A model generated the notes under the pieces. It had not been told where the DNA came from and searched no databases. It was given only the letters and a program-made list of their open reading frames with translations. The position numbers and the translations under genes are program-made. From Singulisphaera sp. GP187 (GTDB lineage: Bacteria > Planctomycetota > GCA-002687715), in assembly GCA_945907755.1 (NCBI GenBank), contig CAMDTN010000010.1:1-61656 (forward strand): a stretch of DNA of 61,656 nucleotides, written 5' to 3'. Below, piece by piece: positions 10,490-20,561 of the stretch; the first letter of the stretch is position 1; each line of letters starts with the position of its first letter.

Positions 10490-11288
10490 CTACCGGACAA
10501 GGCGCGCACCGGGCATCAGCCCGCTGATACCGCTGGCGATCCATGCAGGATTGGCGCGGGAATCTGCCACGCACAGCAGGGCCGCGCCGTCGGGGCCCAC
10601 AAGCTTGCCACCGCAAGCGCGCACGATGGCGTCACCGGCCGCGGTGTCCCACACTTTTGTGCCACCCGCGCTTACTGATGCGTGTGCGCGCGCATCGGCA
10701 ACATGCGCAATCTTCAGCGCCGCCCCGCGCGACGCAGTGCGGTGCGGCGGCAGGCAATCCAACAACGACTGCAAGCGCCGTGAACGGTGCCAACGCGAAG
10801 TCAGCACCAACATTTCTTCGTCTGCACTCCACGGCAGCATGCCGCGCAGAGGACGCTGCGCACCACCTGCTTCCACCAGCCACGCACCCGCGCCGTGCTG
10901 CCCCACGAAACTGCACTGCTCAGCCGGATGATGCACGACGCCGAAATGTGGCAAGCCATCGACAACCAAGCCGATGTTGACGCAATACTCGCTGCCTCCT
11001 TGCACAAACTCTTGTGTCCCGTCGAGCGGATCGACCGCCCAAAACGTCGTTGCGCCTGTCGCTTCGAACGCGGCTTCGTCCTCTTCGGACAGCACAGGAA
11101 TGGCAGGCGTCAAACGCGCGAGCGCTGCCGCGATCAAGTCGTGCGCTGCAAGATCTGCATCTGTGACCGCCGAATTATCTGGCTTGCGGCGCACGCCAAA
11201 ATCTGCGCGCGCAGCAACAGCAAGGATCGCCTTGCCGGCCGCACGCGCGATGGCTTCAATCTCTGAGGGCAGCTCGATCAGGACGCCG

Positions 11289-11296
<8 letters not shown>
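10490..11296 (-). CDS. cysQ: Inositol monophosphatase family protein, CysQ-like 3'(2'),5'-bisphosphate nucleotidase
   Basis: A 268-residue member of the FIG/IMPase superfamily of Mg2+-dependent phosphatases. The metal and phosphate motifs are present: [18 protein letters not shown] and [10 protein letters not shown]. The DPLDGTxEF spelling is that of CysQ-type enzymes, which remove the 3' phosphate from PAP in sulfur assimilation; activity on inositol phosphates remains possible. The start appears to be TTG and overlaps the last codons of the aldolase gene by 8 nt, which suggests coupled translation. No sulfur genes are adjacent, so the assignment rests on motifs only. Confidence 0.82.
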
Positions 11297-12350
<1,054 letters not shown>

Positions 12351-12402
12351 GGTGTCTCCGTGCAGCGGGCTCCGCTGCCGTTTGTTGTGTGCCAGCCTAA
12401 CC

Positions 12403-12432
12403 CGTGGCTCAACGCGTGGCTCAACGCGTGGC
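12403..12432. repeat. 12-bp tandem repeat at the cytochrome 3' end
   Basis: The unit cgtggctcaacg occurs two and a half times in direct tandem. The cytochrome stop codon (TGA on the minus strand) lies in one unit. Because the unit is four codons long, another in-frame TGA occurs one unit later. It looks like a local slippage expansion with no obvious function. Confidence 0.75.
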
Positions 12433-13434
12433 CTCGCACTCGGCAATAGCTTGAATGATGGCCGCATCACGCCCCGGCACCTTGGGCAATTCCTGCTCCA
12501 AGGTCAACTGCGCTTTCTGCGCTGCGCCCGCCGGAAAACTGATGGTGACAGGCCCAGTCGCGGGCAAGGCGTCTGCCCCGTGGCGCCATGCGCGATAGGC
12601 CTCGCCAACGCTGACGCCGGCAGCATCCCTGAAGCCAATCTTCAACCGCACGGTGCGACCTTCCGTTGCTGGCAGCGCGTGGCCTGTGAGCGCAGTCAGC
12701 ACCACTTCCAGTTGATCGCTTTTGAACGCCGCGATCATGCTCGCAGCCCCGCGCACCACTTCGCCACGCCGCGCGCCGCTGAACGAATGCACGCGGCAAG
12801 CCTGCTCGCCGATGGTGTACTTCTCTTTGATCGTGGGCGAAGTCACCAGCTTGCGCTGCGCCGCAGGCATGTGGCAGCTCTGACAAGTCTGACCATCTTT
12901 CGCGGCCGTGCCGACGAGATAAGAGCTGCCTTGATCGTGTTCGGCCCGCGCTTCAGGCTGCCCGTGGCACGACAAACACAAGTCGGCTTTGCGATATGAC
13001 GCATCCGCATCCACGCCTCCGTGGCCCGTGCTGTCGAAGGGACCGAAGTAACGGTTGCCTTTCATGTGACAGCTAACGCAGTTCACTCCGACTTCGCGGT
13101 CGGACTTGCGCGCCAACGGCAATTTCCCGAAACCGGTGAGCATCAATTCTTGCGGTGCATGGCACGGCGCGCAGGATTCGCCTTTGTCGGGTCGGTCTGC
13201 GATTGCCGCCTGAAAAACGGGGTCCGTCCAACTCTGCGCATGCAAAGTGCCCTTCCACTCCGTGCACACATCTTCGTGGCACTTGGTGCACGTGGCCACT
13301 AGGCGTGCAAGGCCTTCGCGTTCCGCTGGCTGTTCCTGCGGCGCGAAGCAGGAATCCGTTGAACCCACTAATGAAAAGGCACCAATGAAGAGCAGGCAGG
13401 CGAAAAGTGGCAGGCGCATGGTGCCAGAAATCAT
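12421..13434 (-). CDS. Secreted multihaem cytochrome c (five CxxCH)
   Basis: A signal peptide ([19 protein letters not shown]) is followed by five c-type haem motifs: CTKCH, CAPCH, CVSCH, CLSCH and CQSCH. Their spacing resembles the cytochrome c554-like family. The C-terminal third lacks cysteines and looks like a beta-rich domain. It probably carries electrons in the periplasm. The chosen ATG overlaps the stop codon of the DAHP synthase gene (ATGA), which suggests coupled translation. A second ATG five codons later is equally possible. Confidence 0.85.
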   Translation of the reverse strand: MISGTMRLPLFACLLFIGAFSLVGSTDSCFAPQEQPAEREGLARLVATCTKCHEDVCTEWKGTLHAQSWTDPVFQAAIADRPDKGESCAPCHAPQELMLTGFGKLPLARKSDREVGVNCVSCHMKGNRYFGPFDSTGHGGVDADASYRKADLCLSCHGQPEARAEHDQGSSYLVGTAAKDGQTCQSCHMPAAQRKLVTSPTIKEKYTIGEQACRVHSFSGARRGEVVRGAASMIAAFKSDQLEVVLTALTGHALPATEGRTVRLKIGFRDAAGVSVGEAYRAWRHGADALPATGPVTISFPAGAAQKAQLTLEQELPKVPGRDAAIIQAIAECEATR

Positions 13435-14444
13435 ACGCAGCGGCCGATAGCCGTTGCGATGGCACGTGCGGTCTGCACAAGTGCTTGGAACTCTGCGCAA
13501 CGCAAAGCCTGGCGCCCGTCCGACAGAGCTTTTTCGGGCTCGTCGTGCACCTCTACGATCAGGCCGTCAGCGCCGGCGGCCACTGCCGCGTAGGCCGCGG
13601 GTGCCACCAACTCGCTGCGCCCCGTGGCATGGCTTGGGTCGACCACAACCGGCAAGTGCGTCAGACCCTTCAGCAGCGGCACTGCCATCACATCCAGCAA
13701 GTTCCGTGTGTGCTTGTCGAAACTGCGCACGCCGCGTTCGCACAGCACCACTTGTTGGTTGCCACGCGCAAGGATGTATTCCGCCGATGCCAAGAACTCG
13801 TCCAGTTCCGACATCATGCCGCGCTTCAGCAGCACCGGCTTGCCCGTGCGCGCTGCGGCTTCCAGCAGCGGGAAATTCTGCACGCTGCGCGAACCGATTT
13901 GCAACATGTCGGCGTACTGCGCGACCAACACCGCTTGCTCGGGGGCCATTACCTCCGTGACCACCGCGAGCTCGAATTCATCGGCAACTTTGCGCAGCAA
14001 TTCCAAGCCACGCTCACCCAAGCCTTGGAATGCGTAGGGCGAGGTGCGCGGTTTGAAGGCCCCGCCACGCAGCATGCGCGCGCCAGCCTTGGCCACAGCT
14101 TCCGCGGCAGTGCGCAACTGGCTTTCGGTTTCCACGGCGCAAGGCCCGCCGATGAACTCCACCCGCGTGCCACCGAAGAGCGCGCGACCCACGGCCACTT
14201 CGGTGCTGCAACCTTGAGTGGCGCGAGCGGCCAACACATAGGGCGCATCAGAAGGCAGCACTCGTTCAACCCCCGCGAGGCGTTCATATCGAACCGCCTG
14301 TTCCGCGGCGCCGCCCTTTACGCGCACCATGGTGCGCTTGCCGGCGCGGGTGACGCTGGCTTCAGAAACGCCAAGAGCCTCCGCGGAGTCGAGGACTCCA
14401 CGGACTTCGCTTTCGGTGACGCCTTCTTTCAAGAGCACAAACAT
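13431..14444 (-). CDS. aroF: 3-deoxy-7-phosphoheptulonate (DAHP) synthase, type I-beta with regulatory domain
   Basis: A 337-residue enzyme for the first step of the shikimate pathway: phosphoenolpyruvate plus erythrose 4-phosphate to DAHP. A small ferredoxin-like/ACT-like domain (about 1-70, starting MFVLLKEG) precedes the barrel, as in Thermotoga-type enzymes. Barrel motifs are IGGPCAVE, FKPRTSPYAFQG, LQIGSRSVQNFPLL, LLKRGM and DPSHATGR. The ATG at 14444 starts the regulatory domain; the upstream 30 codons are not protein-like. It overlaps the cytochrome gene by 4 nt. No other aromatic biosynthesis gene is adjacent. Confidence 0.93.
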   Translation of the reverse strand: MFVLLKEGVTESEVRGVLDSAEALGVSEASVTRAGKRTMVRVKGGAAEQAVRYERLAGVERVLPSDAPYVLAARATQGCSTEVAVGRALFGGTRVEFIGGPCAVETESQLRTAAEAVAKAGARMLRGGAFKPRTSPYAFQGLGERGLELLRKVADEFELAVVTEVMAPEQAVLVAQYADMLQIGSRSVQNFPLLEAAARTGKPVLLKRGMMSELDEFLASAEYILARGNQQVVLCERGVRSFDKHTRNLLDVMAVPLLKGLTHLPVVVDPSHATGRSELVAPAAYAAVAAGADGLIVEVHDEPEKALSDGRQALRCAEFQALVQTARAIATAIGRCV

Positions 14445-14672
14445 GGTGGTGGCGGATGGGCATAGCCCAAGCGCAGACGAAAATACCAGCCGCTGCCCAT
14501 ATTCCAACATAGGCGCAAGTCGTTGCTGGGCCACTGGCTCGGATTAGTGCTCAGCCCATCATGGTGCGCTCGATCTCAACTTGCGGCTGGGTAGCAATTT
14601 GCGCCCACTTGTGCGTTGCGTTGTTGGCGCGCCGTGAGCAGCCGCATTCATTTCGATGCTGAACTCACGCTC

Positions 14673-16745
14673 TCAACGCGTAGCTGGCACTAATTGGATC
14701 ACATGCCCGGCGTGCTCCACCAGCACTGTCGGGCCTAACGCGAACACGGCCGCCAGCGCAATGTCCTCGCGCAACAACTCTTCCCAGCGCGCTGATTCTT
14801 CTTCGACGCGCTCCAGCCGCGCGGCCCATGACGACTGCGGCGCCAAAGCCAACGACAATTGAACCCAACCAGAATCCCGTCGCAGCAAGATGCGCCCGCC
14901 CAAGTTCTTCACTTCGTCGGATGCAGCGCCACTCTCGCCGGTGTTCGTACGCATTTGCTGCAAGTGCGTGGACGCGGCCATGGCAGTGCTGGCCCACGCT
15001 GCACGCCCGGCTGGCACTGCTGACGCCGGAGCAGCCGGTGTCATCCATGCAGCGGTCCAAGGCGTCAGCAAACCGAAGCGCTGGCTGAGCGCGCGTGCTT
15101 CCGCCAGCAACTCTGGCGTCTCGCCGCGCAAACGCATAGCGTCCAGCAACACGCCCAAGCGTCGCGTGGCATGCAAGCGCGGCACGATGGCCGTAAGCTG
15201 CGCGCCCGACTCAAAGTCCACTGCCTCGGAAGTGCGAACCACGCCATGCGCCGATGTGGCGCTGATGCTCAAGCGCGCCTGAGGGGCGCCGTCCCAGCGG
15301 CCAGTCAGCAACACCTGTGACCCGCGGAATATGTCTGGCATCTTTTCTGGCGTCATCTGCGACAAAGTGACGCCTTCGGCTTGCACCGTTAGCTGCGTCA
15401 ACACGGGTTCCGCGATGCGGCCGAAAAAACGCTCCAGCGCAGGGGCCATGTTCTCGCCCGCCGCCACATACGAGCACTCGCCGCCGCTGCGCTCTGCGAG
15501 CAAATCCAACAACTCGACATGCAATTCGTTGCCGATGCCGAAGGCGAACAAACGCGCACCCGTAGTGTTGGCTGCCGCTACGCGTTGCAAGATGTTGGCG
15601 CTGGACGTGACGCCCACGGTAGGCGCGCCATCGGCGAATAACACCACAAACTGCGGTCGGCGTGCATCCACAAGCGTTTCAAGACCTGCAGCGAGGCCTG
15701 CACACAAGTTCGTTCCGCCTTCTGCGTGCAACGCAGCCACCGCCGTGAGCGCCTCTTGGCTGTGCTGCGCATCAGCAGCAACAAGCCCATGGTGGACACG
15801 CGCGCTGGAAGCAAACGTCACCAAAGAGAAACGATCGCCACTGCGCAGCGAGCGGATGCCATGGCTCAGCGCACGCATCAGTTGCTGCAAGCGCTCGCCC
15901 TGCATGGATCCAGAAGTGTCCGCCACAAACACCACATCCTTCGCAAGCGGTTCCGCCTGTGAAATCCCTGCCGGGACACCCACCAACAATGCAAAACTCC
16001 CGCCCTGCGCATCCTCGCGATGCCCCAACAGTTGCACGGCGGGCGCTCCGTCACCACTCGTGAAATAAACTCGCGGTGGGTTTGCCGTGTTGGCCAAGTG
16101 CCAGCGCACCTTGGCTTCGTTGGTACCGATGCGCTCGACTGTGGCGTTACCACCGGGCGCATACACCACACCCAGCGCGGTGCTGGTGCGCAACTCTGCT
16201 GTGAATTGCAACGGCACGCCGGCAAGAGCGGCCACGAACGGCAGCGCGCATGAAGTCTGGTTGCCGATGCGCGGCAGCAACTGATCGAAACGCAGTTCCA
16301 CCACGGAGTCGGCCGCCGCCGGCAACAAAGGCAAGGTCGCGCTGAACAGTTGCTGGCCCGACAACGCCAACAGCGCTGCACCGTTGCCCGAGCGCACCGC
16401 TGCACGCAGCAGCGCCCCACCAGCGTCGGCTGCGACCACACGACCTTCAAAATGAACGGCGCCTGCGCGCAGCGAGCAAGTGTCGGCGATCAACCCTGCT
16501 GGCAGCGCGCACACAAACTGACCAGTGACGGCAGATCCGTTGGGGTTGCGCAGGCGCACAGACAATTGCACGCGCCCAACTTGATCAAGCACTTCCAGCC
16601 GTCCGTCCAACGCCACAACTTGAACAGGCAGCAATTGCAGCACTGCGCCCTTGCTCGGGCTGGGACAACGCACATCCAAAACCGCCTGGGCACTTAGCCC
16701 CCACGACAACAGCGGTAACAGAAAAGCAAGGAAAGTACGGCGCAT
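14673..16745 (-). CDS. Secreted VIT/von Willebrand factor A domain protein
   Basis: A 690-residue protein. A signal peptide (MRRTFLAFLLPLLSWGLSAQA) is followed by a VIT-like beta domain (about 30-190) and a VWA domain whose metal site starts at residue 276 (DTSGSMQG), continues with GGTN and ends with FADG. This is a complete MIDAS and predicts Mg2+-dependent adhesion or ligand binding outside the cytoplasmic membrane. The C-terminal 250 residues hold no domain I recognise. An ATG six codons upstream (16763) is an alternative start. Confidence 0.88.
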   Translation of the reverse strand: MRRTFLAFLLPLLSWGLSAQAVLDVRCPSPSKGAVLQLLPVQVVALDGRLEVLDQVGRVQLSVRLRNPNGSAVTGQFVCALPAGLIADTCSLRAGAVHFEGRVVAADAGGALLRAAVRSGNGAALLALSGQQLFSATLPLLPAAADSVVELRFDQLLPRIGNQTSCALPFVAALAGVPLQFTAELRTSTALGVVYAPGGNATVERIGTNEAKVRWHLANTANPPRVYFTSGDGAPAVQLLGHREDAQGGSFALLVGVPAGISQAEPLAKDVVFVADTSGSMQGERLQQLMRALSHGIRSLRSGDRFSLVTFASSARVHHGLVAADAQHSQEALTAVAALHAEGGTNLCAGLAAGLETLVDARRPQFVVLFADGAPTVGVTSSANILQRVAAANTTGARLFAFGIGNELHVELLDLLAERSGGECSYVAAGENMAPALERFFGRIAEPVLTQLTVQAEGVTLSQMTPEKMPDIFRGSQVLLTGRWDGAPQARLSISATSAHGVVRTSEAVDFESGAQLTAIVPRLHATRRLGVLLDAMRLRGETPELLAEARALSQRFGLLTPWTAAWMTPAAPASAVPAGRAAWASTAMAASTHLQQMRTNTGESGAASDEVKNLGGRILLRRDSGWVQLSLALAPQSSWAARLERVEEESARWEELLREDIALAAVFALGPTVLVEHAGHVIQLVPATR

Positions 16746-16853
16746 CGCAGGCTCAGGGGGCATGCTACCCCGTGCACTCAGACGCCACCGCCAACCGTCG
16801 GTTCCATAATCACCGAGCAGCCGCGCCCTCGCGCCGCGCAGCCGCCCGCAGGC

Positions 16854-18128
16854 CTAGCGCCCTTTGTCGCAGTCCCCACACTCGCCAGGCTTGATCCACT
16901 GCACCCGCAAGCGGTAAGTGGCGGGCTGCGCCCGCAAGCTCACTATCCCGGAAATGTCCACCAGAGTGCCGTTGCCGGTACTGATGACAAAGCGCGGTTG
17001 GTTCAATTGGAACATCATGACGGGGCTGAGCACAGGGTCGTTCTTGAAGCGTTCCTTGTAGTCCGCTGGCAGTTGAAATGCCTCGCCATCCAGCATGATG
17101 TTGGCCGATGCCGCCACCTCGCCGCTGCGGCGCAAGCATTCGGCTTCCATGTAGCGCGCAAGCTGTTCCAAGCGCGAGGAACGCGGTGGTTCCAAGGCTT
17201 GCAAGCGCTGCTCACGTAGCTGCGCGAAGCCTGCACGTGCTTCAGCGAGGCGAGCTTGCAACAGTTGTGCGTGCGCCTGAAGGAAGCAATGAACATCTTG
17301 CGTCGCTCCGCAGGGTTGCATGCTGCCTTGCGTGCTCCCTTGCGAAGGGTCGGCACAGGCGGCGTGTAGCGCCGCACGGCCTTCGTTCGAAGAGAACCAC
17401 ATGCCAGACGGCACCGCAGCGGTCATCGTCGCCACTGGGTGTGCGGCGCGCCAGAAGGTGCTGCGCCCGACCACTTGTTGCAAGTTGCCCACCATGTGGC
17501 CAGGTTGCTGCAGTTGCAATTGCAACGCAGCCGAACAGGCGCGCCACTCGCGCAGGTATTCCTGTACCGCACGAGCCGCATTTTTTTCGCGGCACCATGG
17601 GTCGGCCTTCGCCTGAGCTTCCAATGCTGCGCCGTCCAAGAGCTGCAACTGGCGCTCTACCAACATCTCAGCTTCCTCGCCCGCTTCAGGCGGCATGGTC
17701 AGCACTTGGCGGCCCAACATCTGCGTAGCGTCGATGTGATCCTTCAATCGCTGTGGGAAAAGGCTGGCGGCCAACACCTGCGGTGCGCCACCGGCGCTGA
17801 GCCCATCTGCGGGGCGCGAATCACGGCCCAATTGGAACGCCGCCAGACTGCACAGAACCAGCACCATTGCCGCGGCCGCCACGCTGCGCCAATCTGCGAT
17901 GCGGCGCGCGGGACGCACGGCTGGCACGAGGAACGCGGGCACGGCAATATCCGCCGCCAGCGTAAGTCGCGCCGTCTGCTGCACCGCAACGAAGACTTTC
18001 ATGCGCGCAGCGCAATCAGGACACAGGGCCAAGTGCGCCTTCAATACATGCTGCGACATGGTGTCGAGGCGCGCGTCCAGATCTTCAGAAAAAAAGCTTT
18101 GAGCTTGGACACAAGTGATGCTGCTCAT
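16854..18128 (-). CDS. Membrane zinc-finger anti-sigma factor
   Basis: A 424-residue protein. The N-terminus carries HLALCPDC (residues 32-39), the H-x3-C-x2-C signature of zinc-binding anti-sigma factors, followed by one membrane segment (about 82-100). The long C-terminal region is probably extracytoplasmic and helical, with several Cys residues. The start overlaps the sigma gene stop as TGATG, so the two proteins are probably made together. It is expected to hold the sigma factor inactive at the membrane until an unknown envelope signal arrives. The open frame extends far upstream only through the sigma gene on another frame. Confidence 0.85.
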   Translation of the reverse strand: MSSITCVQAQSFFSEDLDARLDTMSQHVLKAHLALCPDCAARMKVFVAVQQTARLTLAADIAVPAFLVPAVRPARRIADWRSVAAAAMVLVLCSLAAFQLGRDSRPADGLSAGGAPQVLAASLFPQRLKDHIDATQMLGRQVLTMPPEAGEEAEMLVERQLQLLDGAALEAQAKADPWCREKNAARAVQEYLREWRACSAALQLQLQQPGHMVGNLQQVVGRSTFWRAAHPVATMTAAVPSGMWFSSNEGRAALHAACADPSQGSTQGSMQPCGATQDVHCFLQAHAQLLQARLAEARAGFAQLREQRLQALEPPRSSRLEQLARYMEAECLRRSGEVAASANIMLDGEAFQLPADYKERFKNDPVLSPVMMFQLNQPRFVISTGNGTLVDISGIVSLRAQPATYRLRVQWIKPGECGDCDKGR

Positions 18129-18760
18129 CACGCCTCCACTCCTGGTTCTTCCAAATGCTGCTTCATGCGCTTGTAGATTTGTTCCCGCGCACGCGACAAT
18201 CGAGAAGAAACCGTTTTGACTGGGCAACCAATAATTTTCGATGCAGCCTCGTACGAGAGTTCCTGCACGGCACACAGCAAGAACACCACGCGCAACTTTG
18301 GCGATAGCAGCGCGACCTCGGCTTCGAGGAGCACCGAGAACTCGTTGGACTGGGCTTCGTTTCCTGGCACAGGCGACGCGGGGTCCGCCACCTGCACTTC
18401 GTCGGATTCGACATCGCCATAGTCGCCTCCGATAGCCACCGAGGGCAAGCGGCGACGGCGCAGGTGGTCGATGCACGCGTTGCGGGCGATGGTGAACAGC
18501 CAAGTTGAGAGGTGGGCTTTAGGGTCGAATGTTTCTGACTTGCGGTAGACCTTCAGGAACACCTCTTGCAGTAGGTCGTCACCGCTGTCCTTGTCACCGA
18601 CGTAGCGCGAAATGAAGGCGCGAACCCTTGGCGCAAAATGCAAATAAATCTGGTCGAAGGCGTGGCGTTGCCCGGCCACAAATGCAGCCATCCACTCCTC
18701 GGGACTTGGGTCCTTCGATTGGGTTGGGGAGATCACTACGGGCTCTTGAATGGTCAACAT
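18128..18760 (-). CDS. ECF RNA polymerase sigma factor
   Basis: A 210-residue sigma-70 family factor of ECF type. Region 2 is seen in YLHFAPRVRAFI to DDLLQEVFLKVYR with the STWLFTIARNACIDHLRR segment. Region 4 is LSPKLRVVFLLCAVQELSYEAASKIIGCPVKTV in parts, ending in SRLSRAREQIYKRM. The region between is acidic. ATG at 18760 gives a typical N-terminus; an ATG at 18781 with an AGGGGG stretch just upstream is an alternative. It is translationally coupled to a zinc-finger anti-sigma factor. Confidence 0.92.
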   Translation of the reverse strand: MLTIQEPVVISPTQSKDPSPEEWMAAFVAGQRHAFDQIYLHFAPRVRAFISRYVGDKDSGDDLLQEVFLKVYRKSETFDPKAHLSTWLFTIARNACIDHLRRRRLPSVAIGGDYGDVESDEVQVADPASPVPGNEAQSNEFSVLLEAEVALLSPKLRVVFLLCAVQELSYEAASKIIGCPVKTVSSRLSRAREQIYKRMKQHLEEPGVEA

Positions 18761-18851
18761 GAAGGCACGTCCGGCCGACATGCCCCCTACGAACCGGACG
18801 CACATCCTACTCCCTTGAAGCCTGCTGGCACCGGAGCCGGAAAGCCGCGCG

Positions 18852-19973
18852 CTACAGCAACTTGGATATTGCGGCGACCACCTCAGCTTGCTCGGATTCG
18901 CGTAGGCCCGGGGCAATCGGAAGCGCTAGCACTTCACGCGCCATCCGCTCTGCCACGGGAAAATCGCCCGCTTTGTGGCCCAGAAACGCGCAGCAAGGCT
19001 GCAATGAAAGCGGTAACGGGTAGTAGACCGCAGCACCGATGCCAGCGCGCTTCAGGCCGGCCAAGACCGCATCGCGCCGCTCGGGAATTCGCACCACGAA
19101 TTGGTGGACAGTATGGCGCGCGCCGCCGCCCACTCCATCTTCAATGCGTGGCAGCACCACCCGGCCCTCCACGCCAGCGGCGGCAAACAGTGCCGCGTAA
19201 CGCCGGGCGTTGGCGTGGCGCTGCGCTTGCGCCGCGTCAAGGAACGGCAGCGACGCCAGCAGCACCGCCGCTTGCAGTGTGTCCATGCGGAAGTTGCCGC
19301 CAATTTCCGAGTGTTCGTAAGGCGCGGACTGTCCGTGGATGCGCAGGCGGCGCAACCGCCCGGCCAGTGCAGCGTCGCGAGTAACGACCATCCCCGCGTC
19401 GCCTGCGGCGCCCAAGTTCTTGGTGGGAAAAAACGAGAAACACCCGATGCGCCCGCGGGTGCCTGCAAAGTGGCCTTCCGCATCGCGGCTATCCAGCGCT
19501 TGCGCTGCGTCTTCGACAATAGGCAGATTGGGCAAGGCATGTTGCCACGGGCCCAAGTTCAGGCAGCCGCCAAAAAGATGCACTGGCAACAACGCGCGCG
19601 CAGCGGCGCAGTGACGCAGGTCTGCGGCACGCAAGTCCATGCCGAAATCACTGGCGTCGATGTCGACAAAGATTGGGCGCGCACCCAAACGCAGCACCGC
19701 CCCAACCGTGGCAAAGAACGAGTACGGTGTAGTCACCACGCTGTCGCCCCGTTGCACATCGCAGGCTTGCAGAGCCAGCAACAGAGCGTCGGTGCCGCTG
19801 GAAACGCCTACGCAATGAACGCCGCCCAAGCGCTGCCCTAGTGCGGCCTCGAAGGCGGCCACCTCCTCGCCTAGGATGAAACGCTTATGTTCCAACACGC
19901 GCAGAACAGCTTCGCGAATGGCTTGAGTTTGCTCTGCAGGGAGGCGCTGAAAATCGACGAGGGGGACGCTCAT
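18852..19973 (-). CDS. DegT/DnrJ/EryC1 sugar aminotransferase, WbpE/WlbC-like
   Basis: A 373-residue PLP-dependent aminotransferase. PLP-site features are SSGTDALLLAL, EDAAQALDS and SFFPTKNLGAAGDAG, where the lysine forms the Schiff base. Context decides the substrate: it follows an oxidoreductase and an N-acetyltransferase in the order of the WbpB-WbpD-WbpE cassette. In that pathway the enzyme aminates C3 of UDP-2-acetamido-2-deoxy-3-oxo-glucuronate. Residues EHSEIGGNFRMDTLQAAVL are typical of the family. It lies 12 nt after the acetyltransferase gene. The product sugar would go into a surface polysaccharide. Confidence 0.88.
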   Translation of the reverse strand: MSVPLVDFQRLPAEQTQAIREAVLRVLEHKRFILGEEVAAFEAALGQRLGGVHCVGVSSGTDALLLALQACDVQRGDSVVTTPYSFFATVGAVLRLGARPIFVDIDASDFGMDLRAADLRHCAAARALLPVHLFGGCLNLGPWQHALPNLPIVEDAAQALDSRDAEGHFAGTRGRIGCFSFFPTKNLGAAGDAGMVVTRDAALAGRLRRLRIHGQSAPYEHSEIGGNFRMDTLQAAVLLASLPFLDAAQAQRHANARRYAALFAAAGVEGRVVLPRIEDGVGGGARHTVHQFVVRIPERRDAVLAGLKRAGIGAAVYYPLPLSLQPCCAFLGHKAGDFPVAERMAREVLALPIAPGLRESEQAEVVAAISKLL

Positions 19974-19985
19974 GAGGAAGTGCGT

Positions 19986-20561
19986 CTAAGGTTCCGATTC
20001 CACGCGCAGGCCGTCGCCGTCGTGCAGGTAGGTGCGCGAGCAGGCTGCGCACGCCAACGACAAATCGAGAGCCTCTCCGCAGCGGCACACGAAACCGTGG
20101 GCACGCGCCGGCACGCCGGCCACCACTACGAAAGGCGCAACGGAGTGCGTCACCACTGCGCCGGCTGCGATGAACGCGCCTTCACCGATGCTATTGCCGC
20201 AAAGGACCGTGGCGTTGGCGCCAATGCTCGCGCCGCGTGCCACCAGTGTGGTTTCGAAACGGTCGCGCCGCGAAAATGCCGCGCGTGGCCGTGTGACGTT
20301 GGTGAACACTGCGGAAGGGCCCACGAACACTTCGTCTGCAAGAACAACTCCGTCGAACAAACTGACATTGTTTTGAATGCGACAACCGCGCCCGATGCGC
20401 ACACTGGCCGCCACAAACACCCCTTGCCCCAGCACGCAGTCTTCGCCGATCAAAGCGCCGCTCATGACATGGCAGTGACGCCAGATGCGCGTGCCGTTGC
20501 CCACTTGCGCCCCGGCTTCAACTTCAGCTGATGCATGCACGAAAGCCGCGGCCTTGATCAT
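19986..20561 (-). CDS. Left-handed beta-helix N-acetyltransferase, WbpD/WlbB-like
   Basis: A 191-residue hexapeptide-repeat acyltransferase. The repeats run through most of the protein (for example IGEDCVLGQGVFVAASV and GASIGANATVLCG). They include the FVGPSAVFTNVTRPRA segment shared with UDP-2-acetamido-3-amino-glucuronate N-acetyltransferases. The last 35 residues hold a CRC...CAAC pattern that looks like a small zinc ribbon. The start overlaps the upstream oxidoreductase stop (ATGA). In the pathway it acetylates the 3-amino group after the aminotransferase step. Confidence 0.88.
   Translation of the reverse strand: MIKAAAFVHASAEVEAGAQVGNGTRIWRHCHVMSGALIGEDCVLGQGVFVAASVRIGRGCRIQNNVSLFDGVVLADEVFVGPSAVFTNVTRPRAAFSRRDRFETTLVARGASIGANATVLCGNSIGEGAFIAAGAVVTHSVAPFVVVAGVPARAHGFVCRCGEALDLSLACAACSRTYLHDGDGLRVESEP

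Noticed and set aside
18129-18503. N-terminal extension of the anti-sigma gene
   Set aside because: It lies wholly inside the sigma factor gene in another frame and is Arg-rich shadow sequence; the TGATG-coupled ATG at 18128 is the better start.
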